From the NCBI GenBank assembly GCA_021163265.1, contig JAGGXC010000001.1, forward strand, positions 1-37,769: a stretch of 37,769 nt of DNA, given 5' to 3'. Below the pieces are notes generated by a model. It worked only from the letters and a program-made list of their open reading frames with translations, had not been told where the DNA came from and did no database searches. The DNA is from a bacterium (GTDB lineage: Bacteria > Patescibacteriota > Minisyncoccia > Minisyncoccales > JAGGXC01). The translations under genes were made by a program, and so were the position numbers. Positions 13,388 through 20,600 of this stretch are shown here, piece after piece (the first letter of the stretch is position 1; each line of letters starts with the position of its first letter).

Positions 13388-13993
13388 ATGAACAAAAACC
13401 TTAGGGAGTTTGTAGATAAGGAACACAGAGTGATGAGTGATTTTTATGACATATGTGAGAGATACAATGAGAGAAACAAGGCTTTAATAAAAAGAGAGCT
13501 GAGACAGTTGATTGAAGAGGATCCTGATTTTTTGGATCCCTATCTTTTTCTTTATCAGATACTGGAAGATGAAGGTAATCTCAAGGAGGCAGAAAAGATT
13601 TTAAACGAAGCATATAGGAGAGCAATAGCTTTGATAACAGACAAAGATGGAAGTTGGCCTGATATTTTGAAATGGGGTTGGCTGGAAAACAGGCATATTA
13701 TTAGAACTATTCTAAACAAAGCCTTGTCTCTCTGGAGAAATAATAAGATAGAAGAATCATTAGACTTATTTAGAAAACTTCTAAAAACAAACCCCAATGA
13801 TAATATTGGAGCAAGATTCTATATCCTGGCAATCAGGATGGGTATGAGCTTAGATGATTTTGAGGATCGTTTCAACAAAGGTGGCTACTATGATTCAGAG
13901 ATGATTGATTGGTTTGATAGAAACTACAAAGATTTCCTAGATGAGTTTAGCTGGTGGGAGAAAGCCATCGAGGAGGAAGAGTATATCTCATAA
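13388..13993 (+). CDS. TPR-like helical repeat protein
   Basis: 201 residues from ATG 13388, which has GGAGAG 8 nt upstream; the TTG at 13373 is rejected. Helical repeats are visible: DPDFLDPYLFLYQILEDEGNLKEAEKILNEAYRRAI (about 40-80) and LNKALSLWRNNKIEESLDLFRKLLKTNPND (about 115-145), with the W/L-G-Y/A-P pattern of TPRs. A YN-rich acidic end follows (NYKDFLDEFSWWEKAIEEEE). TPRs are protein-protein scaffolds; the partner is unknown. It lies between the immunity pair and the recombinase, so a role in element maintenance is possible. No signal peptide. Confidence 0.6.
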   Translation: MNKNLREFVDKEHRVMSDFYDICERYNERNKALIKRELRQLIEEDPDFLDPYLFLYQILEDEGNLKEAEKILNEAYRRAIALITDKDGSWPDILKWGWLENRHIIRTILNKALSLWRNNKIEESLDLFRKLLKTNPNDNIGARFYILAIRMGMSLDDFEDRFNKGGYYDSEMIDWFDRNYKDFLDEFSWWEKAIEEEEYIS

Positions 13994-14082
13994 GAGACAC
14001 CTCCTTGTTTTTTCTCCAACCAAGTTATATAATACCAAGATCACCAGCTAAAATCACTGACCAAATAATTTTTTAGAATTCC

Positions 14083-15603
14083 ATGAAAAACGCACTAGCT
14101 TATGCTAGAGTATCAACCAAAGAGCAGGCAGAGAAAGGACTCTCTATTCCTGCTCAACTAAAAGCAATAAGAGAGTATGCAAAATCTCATGATTTTTGTA
14201 TTCTTCAAGAATACACCGATCTTGGAGAATCAGCCAAAACCGCTAATAGACCCGGATTCAAAAAGATGATCAAAAGGTGTCAGAAAGATAAAACAATTGA
14301 TGCTGTTATCGTTCACAAAATAGACCGATTTTCTAGAAACAACATTGATTTCTTTGCCTACAAAGCTATCTTAAAAAAAGAAGGTATCAGACTCATATCG
14401 GCTTCAGAAAACATCGAAGAAACACCTTCTGGTGAGTTCATAGAAAATGTTTTAGTAGCAATGGCACAGTTTTACTCCTCCAACCTTGCTGAGGAAGTAC
14501 TTAAAGGTATGAAAGAAAAGTTTAGAAAAGGAGAATGGCCATATAAAGCACCTATTGGATATAAAAATATAAGAGATGAGAAGGGACATGCCTATATAGT
14601 TGAGGACAAAAAGACCTCCTATCTGATAAGGCAGATGTTTAAACTCTACGCCACCGGGCAATATTCCTTTGCTTCCTTGTCCGAAGAGATGGCAGAAAGA
14701 GGACTAAAAACAAAGTATGGTAAACACCTTTCACCTGAGAGAATAAAAAGCACCCTTACCAACCCCTTCTACATAGGTATACTAAGACTCTGGAACGAGA
14801 AAAGAAAAGGGAAACATAAACCATTAGTTGATGAAACACTTTTTAGACAAGTTCAAAATGTGATGAAAGAAAGAAAAATTACCCAAGATAGATGGCAAAA
14901 AAGAGATTTCCTTCTTAGAGGATTGCTTTACTGCCAAAATTGCAAAAGAAGATTAACCGCAGAGGTACATGAGAGAGGAAGCTACTACAGATGTCCATAC
15001 AATGTCAACAACCCAATATGTAAAGAACCATATATCCCCACAAAACACCTTGAATCTCAAATTGAAAAACTATATAATCTAATGGAACCCACACCAAGGC
15101 TTCTTAAAATCCTTAAAGCAGAGATTGAGGAGGTTCAAAACAATTTCAAGGCGAAATCTTCAAACGAGATACAGAATCTCAAAAGAAGAATCAGGGAAAA
15201 TGAAGCAAAGATGGACACCCTTGTTGATAACCTTGCTACCAAGACAATTACCCCAGAGATTTACAAGAAATACAGCCAAAGATATGAAAAAGAAATCAAA
15301 GAAGCAAGAGATAGACTAGCAGTATTAGAGAAAGATTATAGCAGAAACTTTGATTTCATCGATAAATGCATGATACTAGCATCAACCCTATCTAAGCTAC
15401 ACAAAATATTCAGCTTCCAGCAGAAAAAGAAACTTGCTAAAGCTCTCTTTAGAAGAATCTGGGTGAAAAACAAAGAAATCAAAAGGATAGAGCTTAACCC
15501 ACCATTTGATTTCCTACTTAGAAATCAGACCAGAAAAATTCATAAAGTTTTTCCGAATCTTGTATTCGAACATTATCCCATTAAGTCCACCCAGCCGCGG
15601 TAG
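14083..15603 (+). CDS. Large serine recombinase (element integrase)
   Basis: 506 residues. The resolvase catalytic domain (1-145) has nucleophile S11 in YARVSTKEQ and the DRFSRN motif (81-86). The recombinase DNA-binding domain (about 150-270, GEWPYKAPIGYKN) follows. The zinc ribbon has C284/C287 and C304/C313, and a coiled coil spans about 335-420. Length and order are those of large serine integrases; the catalytic residues are intact. The last codons lie inside tRNA-Phe: the TAG stop uses tRNA positions 8-10. This suggests that the recombination site coincides with the gene end. No SD is visible before ATG 14083. The partner att site is not in the window. Confidence 0.95.
   Translation: MKNALAYARVSTKEQAEKGLSIPAQLKAIREYAKSHDFCILQEYTDLGESAKTANRPGFKKMIKRCQKDKTIDAVIVHKIDRFSRNNIDFFAYKAILKKEGIRLISASENIEETPSGEFIENVLVAMAQFYSSNLAEEVLKGMKEKFRKGEWPYKAPIGYKNIRDEKGHAYIVEDKKTSYLIRQMFKLYATGQYSFASLSEEMAERGLKTKYGKHLSPERIKSTLTNPFYIGILRLWNEKRKGKHKPLVDETLFRQVQNVMKERKITQDRWQKRDFLLRGLLYCQNCKRRLTAEVHERGSYYRCPYNVNNPICKEPYIPTKHLESQIEKLYNLMEPTPRLLKILKAEIEEVQNNFKAKSSNEIQNLKRRIRENEAKMDTLVDNLATKTITPEIYKKYSQRYEKEIKEARDRLAVLEKDYSRNFDFIDKCMILASTLSKLHKIFSFQQKKKLAKALFRRIWVKNKEIKRIELNPPFDFLLRNQTRKIHKVFPNLVFEHYPIKSTQPR
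15594..15603 (+). other. Recombinase/tRNA-Phe overlap, candidate right attachment core
   Basis: The 3' end of the recombinase gene and the 5' end of tRNA-Phe share these 10 bases. If integration occurred in this tRNA, the element supplied its 5' part. Neither this sequence nor the longer GCTCAGGCAG stretch recurs in bases 1-14,000, so the left attachment site would lie outside the window. Confidence 0.5.
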
Positions 15604-15666
15604 CTCAGGCAGTAGAGCGCAGCTCTGAAAAAGCTGAGGTCACCAGTGCAAGTCTGGTCCGCGGCA
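15594..15666 (+). tRNA. tRNA-Phe(GAA), probable attachment site
   Basis: Acceptor GCCGCGG/CCGCGGC, D-stem GCTC/GAGC, anticodon stem CAGCT/AGCTG with loop CTGAAAA (GAA), T-stem ACCAG/CTGGT, discriminator A, no CCA. The T-loop reads TGCAAGT, with G where the nearly invariant T55 should be. The first 10 bases overlap the recombinase ORF, so any promoter must lie in or before that ORF. Confidence 0.92.
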
Positions 15667-15673
15667 CAAATAA

Positions 15674-15748
15674 GCGGGAGTAGTTCAGTGGTAGAACGTC
15701 TCGTTGCCAACGAGAAGATCGCGGGTTCGAATCCCGTCTCCCGCTCCA
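15674..15748 (+). tRNA. tRNA-Gly(GCC)
   Basis: Acceptor GCGGGAG/CTCCCGC, anticodon stem TCTCG/CGAGA with loop TTGCCAA (GCC), T-loop TTCGAAT, discriminator T. It is the only tRNA in the window with an encoded CCA (15746-15748). Seven nt after tRNA-Phe, likely one transcript. Confidence 0.96.
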
Positions 15749-15768
15749 CAAAAATTTTTGAGAAAATC

Positions 15769-15802
15769 GCTCAAAAAATCTATTTATTTGAGCATTTTTT
15801 TT
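15769..15802 (+). terminator. Terminator after tRNA-Gly
   Basis: GCTCAAA (15769-15775) pairs with TTTGAGC (15787-15793), followed by A and a run of eight T. Confidence 0.7.
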
Positions 15803-15818
15803 ATCTCCTAAAAAGATC

Positions 15819-15847
15819 TTGACAAGCATATTAGGATAGGTTAATTT
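15819..15847 (+). promoter_or_regulatory. Promoter of the 3D-domain gene
   Basis: TTGACA (15819-15824), 17-bp spacer, TAATTT (15842-15847). ATG 15854 comes 6 nt later, where transcription would start, so the mRNA is probably leaderless. No SD is present. Confidence 0.55.
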
Positions 15848-15853
15848 AGTGGA

Positions 15854-16354
15854 ATGTTTAGATTATCAAGAAAATCAATATGTGTTTTTTTGATTGGCGC
15901 TATTGCTTTGGCTTCGGTTTATTTTTTTCTTGATATTAAGAAAACAGAAGCAGATTTTGAGGATGAAACTGTTCAGGAATTTCCTCCAAGACAAGTAGGA
16001 GATAGTCTTGTTTTTCTTCAGGGTAATACTTTGGTGTCAATCAAAAATAAAGTCATAGCCAAAAGAATGTTTGTGGTAGTTACAGCTTATTCTTCTTCTC
16101 CCGACGAAACAGATGGTACTCCTTTCGTTACTGCAAGCGGAAAATATGTAAGAGATGGAGTAGTGGCTAATAATCTCTTACCTTTTGGAACTGAAATAAA
16201 AATACCTGAGCTTTTTGGTGATAAAATTTTTGTAGTTGAAGATAGAATGCATTACAAAAAAGGGTATTATCATATAGATATCTGGTTTCCTTCAAAACAA
16301 GAAGCTCAGAAATTTGGAGCAAAAAGAACTTACATAGAGATTTTAGAAGGATAG
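15854..16354 (+). CDS. 3D-domain (double-psi beta-barrel) cell-wall protein
   Basis: 166 residues. One N-terminal membrane segment (about 9-26) anchors or exports the protein. The C-terminal 90 residues form a 3D domain: VVTAYSSSPDETDGTP, then TASGKYVRDGVVANNLLPFGTEIKIP, then FVVEDRMH and YHIDIWF with the acidic residues that name the family. 3D domains occur in peptidoglycan lytic transglycosylase-like proteins (MltA catalytic fold, Bacillus YocH type). Likely role: cell-wall remodelling at the surface. Monocistronic, between the tRNA-Gly terminator and a bidirectional terminator. First clear host-core protein gene right of the element. Confidence 0.82.
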   Translation: MFRLSRKSICVFLIGAIALASVYFFLDIKKTEADFEDETVQEFPPRQVGDSLVFLQGNTLVSIKNKVIAKRMFVVVTAYSSSPDETDGTPFVTASGKYVRDGVVANNLLPFGTEIKIPELFGDKIFVVEDRMHYKKGYYHIDIWFPSKQEAQKFGAKRTYIEILEG

Positions 16355-16377
16355 ATTTTTACCATTCACCTACACAC

Positions 16378-16404
16378 AAAAAATCCGCAGTCTGCGGATT
16401 TTTT
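16378..16404. terminator. Bidirectional terminator
   Basis: Perfect stem AAAAAATCCGCA (16378-16389) and its complement (16393-16404) with a 3-nt loop, giving a U-run in both directions. It ends both the 3D gene and the leftward tRNA/translation block. Confidence 0.9.
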
Positions 16405-16416
16405 GTGATTTTTGTG

Positions 16417-16502
16417 TGCCGGGGGTGGGACTCGAACCCACACGGGGATAAATCCCCAGCAGATTTTAAGTCTGCGCTGTCTACCAATTCCAGCACCCCG
16501 GC
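16417..16502 (-). tRNA. tRNA-Leu(UAA)
   Basis: 86 nt, class II with long variable arm. Acceptor GCCGGGG/CCCCGGC, anticodon stem GCAGA/TCTGC with loop CTTAAAA (TAA), discriminator A, no CCA. Last gene of the leftward block before the terminator. Confidence 0.95.
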
Positions 16503-16515
16503 TTTTTATTTTTTG

Positions 16516-16587
16516 AGGCCAGGGTGGGAATCGAACCCACGCATAAGGGTTTTGCAGACCCTTGCCTTACCTCTTGGCTACCTGGCC
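16516..16587 (-). tRNA. tRNA-Cys(GCA)
   Basis: Acceptor GGCCAGG/CCTGGCC, anticodon stem AGGGT/ACCCT with loop CTGCAAA (GCA), T-loop TTCGATT, discriminator T as usual for Cys, no CCA. It follows rbfA by 35 nt. Confidence 0.95.
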
Positions 16588-16622
16588 ACTTTATTTTAGT
16601 TTTAGCACTTTTTCTATATTTT

Positions 16623-16964
16623 TCAATTCTTTTTGATTTCCTCCAGAAGTTTTTCTATTTCTTGAGCTTTTTTTGTTTCTTTTTCTTCTATGAATATTAT
16701 TTTTGGGACAGGTCTCATTCTTAGACGACTGTTTAATTCTTGTTGAATATCAAAAATTTTTTTGTTTAGAATAGAAAGAACTTCTTTGCTTTTTTCCTGA
16801 GGAAGAATACTTATATATACTTTTGCTTGAATTAAGTTACTAGAAGTATTAATACGTGTTATCGTTGCTAATGCTTCTTTTGGTAAACTAATATCTCGAA
16901 AAATAATTTTCCCTAATTCCCTCTTGATTAGTTCATTTACTTGAAGAATGCGTCTCTGTGACAT
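16623..16964 (-). CDS. rbfA: Ribosome-binding factor A
   Basis: 113 residues, the usual size. A single KH-type domain: [18 protein letters not shown] at the start, ATITRINTSSNLIQAKVYISIL in the middle, LNSRLRMRPVPKIIFIEE near the end. RbfA binds the 30S subunit and helps mature the 5' end of 16S rRNA. The ATG at 16964 lies inside infB, overlapping its end by 32 nt; infB-rbfA is the classical bacterial order, so translation is coupled. tRNA-Cys and tRNA-Leu follow. Nothing unusual. Confidence 0.93.
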   Translation of the reverse strand: MSQRRILQVNELIKRELGKIIFRDISLPKEALATITRINTSSNLIQAKVYISILPQEKSKEVLSILNKKIFDIQQELNSRLRMRPVPKIIFIEEKETKKAQEIEKLLEEIKKN

Positions 16965-18444
16965 ATGCCTTGATTATTAATATATCTCCCTCTTTTATTT
17001 TTGTGTTTCCTTCGTATAAAATACCGCATTCTTTTCCTGTTTCTACCTTTTCTACTTCTTTTTTGTTTTGTTGGAGACTGATTAATCTTCCCTCTCCCTT
17101 TTTTTCTTCGTTCTCAAAAACTTCAATCTTTGAACCTTTCTTAATTTCTCCCTCGATTACCTTACCTCCTACAATCTGGCGGTTTTTTTCTGTTCGGAAA
17201 ATAGCCAATACCTCGAGTTTTCCTATTTCCTTTAGTTCTTCTCTTGGCCTAAAAGCTTTTTCCATTAAATTTCTTACTGCCTCCGCTAAGTCATAGATTA
17301 CATCAAAGGTTAATATTTTTATCTTTTGAAATTGAGCCAATCGTAAGGCTTGAGAATTTATCTTTGTTCTGAAACCTATAATTCTTGCTTTGCAAGATGT
17401 AGCCAACTTTATATCTCCTTCGCTTATTTCTCCTACTTCTGCTTTGATTATACGAAGCTTTCCTCTTTCTTGTGGTAGACTTTTTAAGACTTCTTCAATT
17501 GCTTCGAGAGATCCTAAAACATCAGCTTTTATGATTAGATTGAGAGTCTTGTCGGTAGAAGGTGAAGGAGTAAATTCTATTTTCTTCCCTCTTGCCGGTT
17601 TTATATATTGCTGAGCTGATTCACTGTCCGGAAATTTCTTAAATTTCTCACCGATTATTGGCACCTTTTCGAATCCTACAACAATAGCAGGCATAGAAGG
17701 GAAGACTTTCTCTATTGGATTGCTTTGAAAGTCTTCCAGAATTCTAATTTTTCCGAAAGTAGAATCTGTTCCTATAATATCACCTTTTTTTAAAATACCT
17801 TCTTTTAAAAGGAGAGTAGCAGTAGGGCCTCTTTTAGAATCAAGATATGATTCTATTATTACTCCAGAAGGTGGTTTGGAGAGATCTGCTTTTAAATCTT
17901 CCATTTCTGCTACCAGAAGTATTAAATCCAGAAGATCATCGATGCCTTGCTTTGTTTTTGCTGATACTTCCACACAAGGAATCTTACCTCCTTCTGATTC
18001 TACTAAAATACCATTTTGAGCTAATTCTCTTTTTACTCTTGGAGGATCTGCTTCAGGTTTATCTATTTTGTTTATAGCCACGATAACCGGGATTGAGTAG
18101 GTCTTTATATGAGAGATTACTTCTTTTGTTTGGGGCTTTACTCCTTCTTCTGCTGCTACAACCAAAATAGCAATGTCGGCTACTTTTGCTCCGCGGGAGC
18201 GCATAGCTGAAAAGGCTTCATGACCAGGGGTATCAATGAATGTAATCTTTTTTCCTTCATGTTCAATTTCATAGGCTCCTATATGTTGAGTAATACCCCC
18301 AGACTCTTTCTCAGTGATTTTGAAATCTTTAATAGCACACAAAAGGCTAGATTTTCCATGGTCAACATGGCCAAGTACTACTACCACCGGTGGTCTTGAT
18401 ACTATGTTATTTTCTGTATTGGGTTCCATAAAAATAAAAAACAC
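16933..18444 (-). CDS. infB: Translation initiation factor IF-2, short form
   Basis: 503 residues, lacking the long N-terminal region of E. coli IF-2. It begins almost at the GTPase domain: G1 GHVDHGKS (25-32), G3 DTPGHEAF (71-78), G4 NKID (125-128), then IF-2 domains II, III and IV. It brings initiator tRNA to the 30S P-site and promotes subunit joining. GTG 18444 has AAGGA about 8 nt upstream; ATG 18429, five codons later, lacks a spaced SD but is also possible. It follows DUF4446 by 30 nt and overlaps rbfA. The reduced N-terminus is common in small-genome lineages. Confidence 0.95.
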   Translation of the reverse strand: MFFIFMEPNTENNIVSRPPVVVVLGHVDHGKSSLLCAIKDFKITEKESGGITQHIGAYEIEHEGKKITFIDTPGHEAFSAMRSRGAKVADIAILVVAAEEGVKPQTKEVISHIKTYSIPVIVAINKIDKPEADPPRVKRELAQNGILVESEGGKIPCVEVSAKTKQGIDDLLDLILLVAEMEDLKADLSKPPSGVIIESYLDSKRGPTATLLLKEGILKKGDIIGTDSTFGKIRILEDFQSNPIEKVFPSMPAIVVGFEKVPIIGEKFKKFPDSESAQQYIKPARGKKIEFTPSPSTDKTLNLIIKADVLGSLEAIEEVLKSLPQERGKLRIIKAEVGEISEGDIKLATSCKARIIGFRTKINSQALRLAQFQKIKILTFDVIYDLAEAVRNLMEKAFRPREELKEIGKLEVLAIFRTEKNRQIVGGKVIEGEIKKGSKIEVFENEEKKGEGRLISLQQNKKEVEKVETGKECGILYEGNTKIKEGDILIIKAYVTETHSSSK

Positions 18445-18474
18445 TTTTTAAATTCCTTTTTATCTTACTTGTTT

Positions 18475-18840
18475 TTATCTTTGAGTTTGAGCTTTTTCTA
18501 TTGCCTCTTTCTCTTCTTTTGAGAGTAGATAACTTGACTTTCCATTTTTAATCGGTTTTCCGTATATATGATTACTTTCTCTATTATATAGACATGTGAT
18601 TACTACTCCATCATTCTTATTGTTAAGGAGAGCAATGGAAAAACTTTGATTTCCTCCTACATTTTTGAAGGGATTGAATCGTACTACACCTACTTTCTGA
18701 ATAGCTAATCTACTGCGTTGCTTTAATTCTTCTAATTCTTTTGATAGCTTACCAAAGTTTTTTTTAAGCTCACGGAATTCCTTGAGAATATCTTCTATAT
18801 TTTCTGGATTGTTTTCTTTTTTCTTTTTGAAGTTAAACAT
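18475..18840 (-). CDS. DUF4446 family protein
   Basis: 121 residues. A coiled coil (about 15-45) precedes the DUF4446 core: VGVVRFNPFKNVGGNQSFSIALLNNKNDGVVIT, then YGKPIKNGKSSYLLSKEEKEAI. The family is known from Firmicutes and many CPR genomes; its function is not established. Many members have an N-terminal membrane segment, not present here. ATG 18840 is 12 nt after the 3' end of tRNA-Ser(CGA); an upstream in-frame extension would read through the tRNA and is rejected. Processing of the tRNA would give this mRNA a very short leader. infB follows. Confidence 0.85.
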   Translation of the reverse strand: MFNFKKKKENNPENIEDILKEFRELKKNFGKLSKELEELKQRSRLAIQKVGVVRFNPFKNVGGNQSFSIALLNNKNDGVVITCLYNRESNHIYGKPIKNGKSSYLLSKEEKEAIEKAQTQR

Positions 18841-18852
18841 AAGCGGAGATAG

Positions 18853-18938
18853 CGGAGAGGGTGGGACTCGAACCCACAATCCCGGTAAACGGGAGCCGCT
18901 TTTCGAGAGCGGTACCTTACCATTCGGTGCACCTCTCC
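18853..18938 (-). tRNA. tRNA-Ser(CGA)
   Basis: 86 nt, class II. Acceptor GGAGAGG/CCTCTCC, anticodon stem CCGCT/AGCGG with loop CTCGAAA (CGA), discriminator G, no CCA. With Ser(UGA) and Ser(GCU) elsewhere in the window, a near-complete Ser set is visible. Confidence 0.94.
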
Positions 18939-18958
18939 TTTCTGAATTTTTAATTTTG

Positions 18959-19031
18959 TGGGCGGTGCAGGATTTGAACCTACGACCTCTTCGGTGTAAA
19001 CGAAGCGCTCTGCCAACTGAGCTAACCGCCC
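18959..19031 (-). tRNA. tRNA-Val(UAC)
   Basis: Acceptor GGGCGGT/ACCGCCC, anticodon stem CTTCG/CGAAG with loop TTTACAC (TAC), T-loop TTCAAAT, discriminator A, no CCA. Between tRNA-Leu(GAG) and tRNA-Ser(CGA) in the leftward block. Confidence 0.95.
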
Positions 19032-19047
19032 TTATTGAAAGATAATG

Positions 19048-19131
19048 TGCCCAGGGCGGGACTTGAACCCGCACGCTCCAAAGGAGCCATGGCCCTCAAC
19101 CATGTGTGTATGCCAATTCCACCACCTGGGC
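19048..19131 (-). tRNA. tRNA-Leu(GAG)
   Basis: 84 nt, class II. Acceptor GCCCAGG/CCTGGGC, anticodon stem CATGG/CCATG with loop TTGAGGG (GAG), discriminator A, no CCA. Starts 9 nt after the rplS stop, so it is probably cotranscribed with rplS. Confidence 0.95.
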
Positions 19132-19140
19132 TTTTTAAAT

Positions 19141-19599
19141 TTACTTTTGTTCTTTTTTCTTTTCTTCAGTTATTTCCGACTCTTCTCTTTTCTCTTGTGA
19201 GTTTTCTTCTGTTTCTTTCGTGATACCCTTGTTGTCAAGGTCTGATTTGTCTTTGATATCTATTTTTTTAAGCCTTGCTCTTTTCCCTTTTGCTTCTCTT
19301 AAATAATATAGTTTTGCTCTTCTTGTTTTTCCTCTTCTTATTATTTCTATTTTTTCAATTACAGGAGAATGAAGAGGGAAAATTTTTTCTACTGCAATAC
19401 CTGAGACCATTTTTCTTACAGTAATAGTAGCAGAAATTCCTTTCCCATGTTTTCTAGCAAGAACAGTACCTTCAAATACCTGAATTTTTTCCTGTTTTCC
19501 TTCTTTAATCTTCTGGTAGACTTTTACTGTATCGCCAGGGCGTATATCTGGGATGTTTTTTAGAAAAGGCTTTATGATATTTTCAGTTTTTGCAGTCAT
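19141..19599 (-). CDS. rplS: 50S ribosomal protein L19 with extended C-terminus
   Basis: 152 residues. Residues 1-112 are a normal L19 ([49 protein letters not shown]-like segment, RRAKLYYLR). L19 sits at the 30S-50S interface. The last 40 residues are a low-complexity charged tail rich in E, K and S, beyond the usual 115-120 residue length. The start overlaps the end of the pseudouridine synthase gene by 17 nt, suggesting coupling. No trmD or rpsP neighbours are present. tRNA-Leu(GAG) follows. Confidence 0.95.
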   Translation of the reverse strand: MTAKTENIIKPFLKNIPDIRPGDTVKVYQKIKEGKQEKIQVFEGTVLARKHGKGISATITVRKMVSGIAVEKIFPLHSPVIEKIEIIRRGKTRRAKLYYLREAKGKRARLKKIDIKDKSDLDNKGITKETEENSQEKREESEITEEKKKEQK

Positions 19600-20296
19600 T
19601 TTCTTTTAGGGTTTTAATTATATTTTTCAAATCAGAAGGAAGATCTGATTTAAATTCTTTTTCTTTTTTATTGGGTAAAGTTACCTTTAAATAGCTGGCA
19701 TGAAGGAAGTGTCTATTGAGAGAAAGAGACGAACTATTCTTAAACCCATACAATTTATCTCCCACAATTGGGTGATGAATCCAGGCAAGATGACATCTTA
19801 TTTGGTGTTTTCTACCTGTCTTTGGTTCTATTTCAAGAAGAGTGTGACTGCTAAATCTTTCGATTACCTTATAGAAGGTTTCTGCTTCTCTTTTTCCTTT
19901 AGATTTTGGCTCACCATACAAATAGACCCTTTGTTTTTTTCTATTGCCAGGAGATCGTCCAATTAAAGTTTTAATTTTACCTTCCTTTTCTTTAATAATT
20001 CCTTCTACTAAAGCAATATATTTTTTTTTAACTTTTCTTTCTTTGAACTGATTTTGCAGAAGTAATAAGGAGTTGTTATTTTTTGCTATCAGTAGGATTC
20101 CTGAAGTGTCTTTGTCTAAACGGTGCACTATTCCATATCGTGGCGGTTTTCCTATTTTTTTTAATTCAGGATATTTTTCAATTAAGTGTTCTATTAAAGT
20201 CTTGGAGGTCTCTTTTTTTTCTGGATATACTATCCATCCAGCAGGTTTGTTAACAACTAATACATCTTTATCTTCATAAATTACTTTTAGATCCAT
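19583..20296 (-). CDS. RluA/RluD-family rRNA pseudouridine synthase
   Basis: 237 residues. Catalytic motif [12 protein letters not shown] with Asp at 61; other family segments are [12 protein letters not shown] (14-25), [24 protein letters not shown] (about 180-205) and the LHASYL end. The N-terminal S4 RNA-binding domain of RluD is absent, so this is a minimal synthase. Probable substrate: uridines of 23S rRNA; the site cannot be told. ATG 20296 lies 1 nt after the 3' end of tRNA-Val(GAC), so tRNA processing would leave a nearly leaderless mRNA. It overlaps rplS by 17 nt. Confidence 0.9.
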   Translation of the reverse strand: MDLKVIYEDKDVLVVNKPAGWIVYPEKKETSKTLIEHLIEKYPELKKIGKPPRYGIVHRLDKDTSGILLIAKNNNSLLLLQNQFKERKVKKKYIALVEGIIKEKEGKIKTLIGRSPGNRKKQRVYLYGEPKSKGKREAETFYKVIERFSSHTLLEIEPKTGRKHQIRCHLAWIHHPIVGDKLYGFKNSSSLSLNRHFLHASYLKVTLPNKKEKEFKSDLPSDLKNIIKTLKENDCKN

Positions 20297-20297
20297 A

Positions 20298-20371
20298 TGG
20301 GCGCGACAGGACTTGAACCTGTGACCTTCTCGATGTCACCGAGACGCTCTAGCCAGCTGAGCTACGCGCCC
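20298..20371 (-). tRNA. tRNA-Val(GAC)
   Basis: Acceptor GGGCGCG/CGCGCCC, anticodon stem TCTCG/CGAGA with loop GTGACAT (GAC), T-loop TTCAAGT, discriminator A, no CCA. The loop opens with G32, which is uncommon. Its 3' end abuts the start codon of the pseudouridine synthase gene. Confidence 0.94.
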
Positions 20372-20380
20372 TCTTCTGGA

Positions 20381-20454
20381 TGGGCGCACCTGGGCTCGAA
20401 CCAGGGACCTCGACTTTATAAGAGTCGCGCTCTAACCAACTGAGCTATGCGCCC
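20381..20454 (-). tRNA. tRNA-Ile(UAU)
   Basis: Acceptor GGGCGCA/TGCGCCC, anticodon stem CGACT/AGTCG with loop CTTATAA (TAT), T-loop TTCGAGC, discriminator A, no CCA. Most bacteria read AUA with a CAU tRNA modified to lysidine by TilS; a genuine UAU anticodon is rare and makes TilS unnecessary for it. First gene of the leftward block. Confidence 0.94.
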
Positions 20455-20481
20455 TTTTTAGAAGAAGATTGAACACTTTAT

Positions 20482-20510
20482 AGTTTATCTGATTTTGTTT
20501 ATCTAGTCAA
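20482..20510 (-). promoter_or_regulatory. Promoter of the leftward tRNA/translation block
   Basis: Leftward TTGACT (20510-20505), 17-bp spacer, TAAACT (20487-20482). The expected start is about 20 nt before tRNA-Ile. It could drive tRNA-Ile, tRNA-Val, the pseudouridine synthase, rplS and further genes. Confidence 0.55.
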
Positions 20511-20512
20511 TC

Positions 20513-20540
20513 TTGACATTGTGTTTTGGGAGTATAAAAT
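20513..20540 (+). promoter_or_regulatory. Promoter of purC
   Basis: TTGACA (20513-20518), 16-bp spacer, TAAAAT (20535-20540), divergent from the tRNA-block promoter. Downstream, AAAGCTCTT occurs twice as a direct repeat, at about 20549 and 20564, in the purC leader, a possible regulator site. Confidence 0.6.
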
Positions 20541-20600
20541 AACAGCAAAGCTCTTTAAATAAAAGCTCTTAAAATAGAGGAAATATAAGGGGAGGTAAAA

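Noticed and set aside
1-15603. Left region as a chimeric assembly from an archaeon
   Set aside because: The Hjc-like nuclease, PKD domain and PAS/FIST proteins have archaeal flavour, but bacterial-type promoters and SDs are present and the recombinase joins tRNA-Phe seamlessly. Read coverage across 15,594 would settle it.
15605-15829. 74-aa leftward ORF over tRNA-Phe and tRNA-Gly
   Set aside because: Antisense to two tRNA genes; the peptide has the typical composition of translated tRNA complements. Similar ORFs at 16405-16724, 18795-19223 and 35705-35950 were dropped for the same reason.
18841-19074. N-terminal extension of the DUF4446 reading frame
   Set aside because: It reads through tRNA-Ser and tRNA-Val sequence; the frame is open by chance. 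The start at 18840 gives a normal family length.
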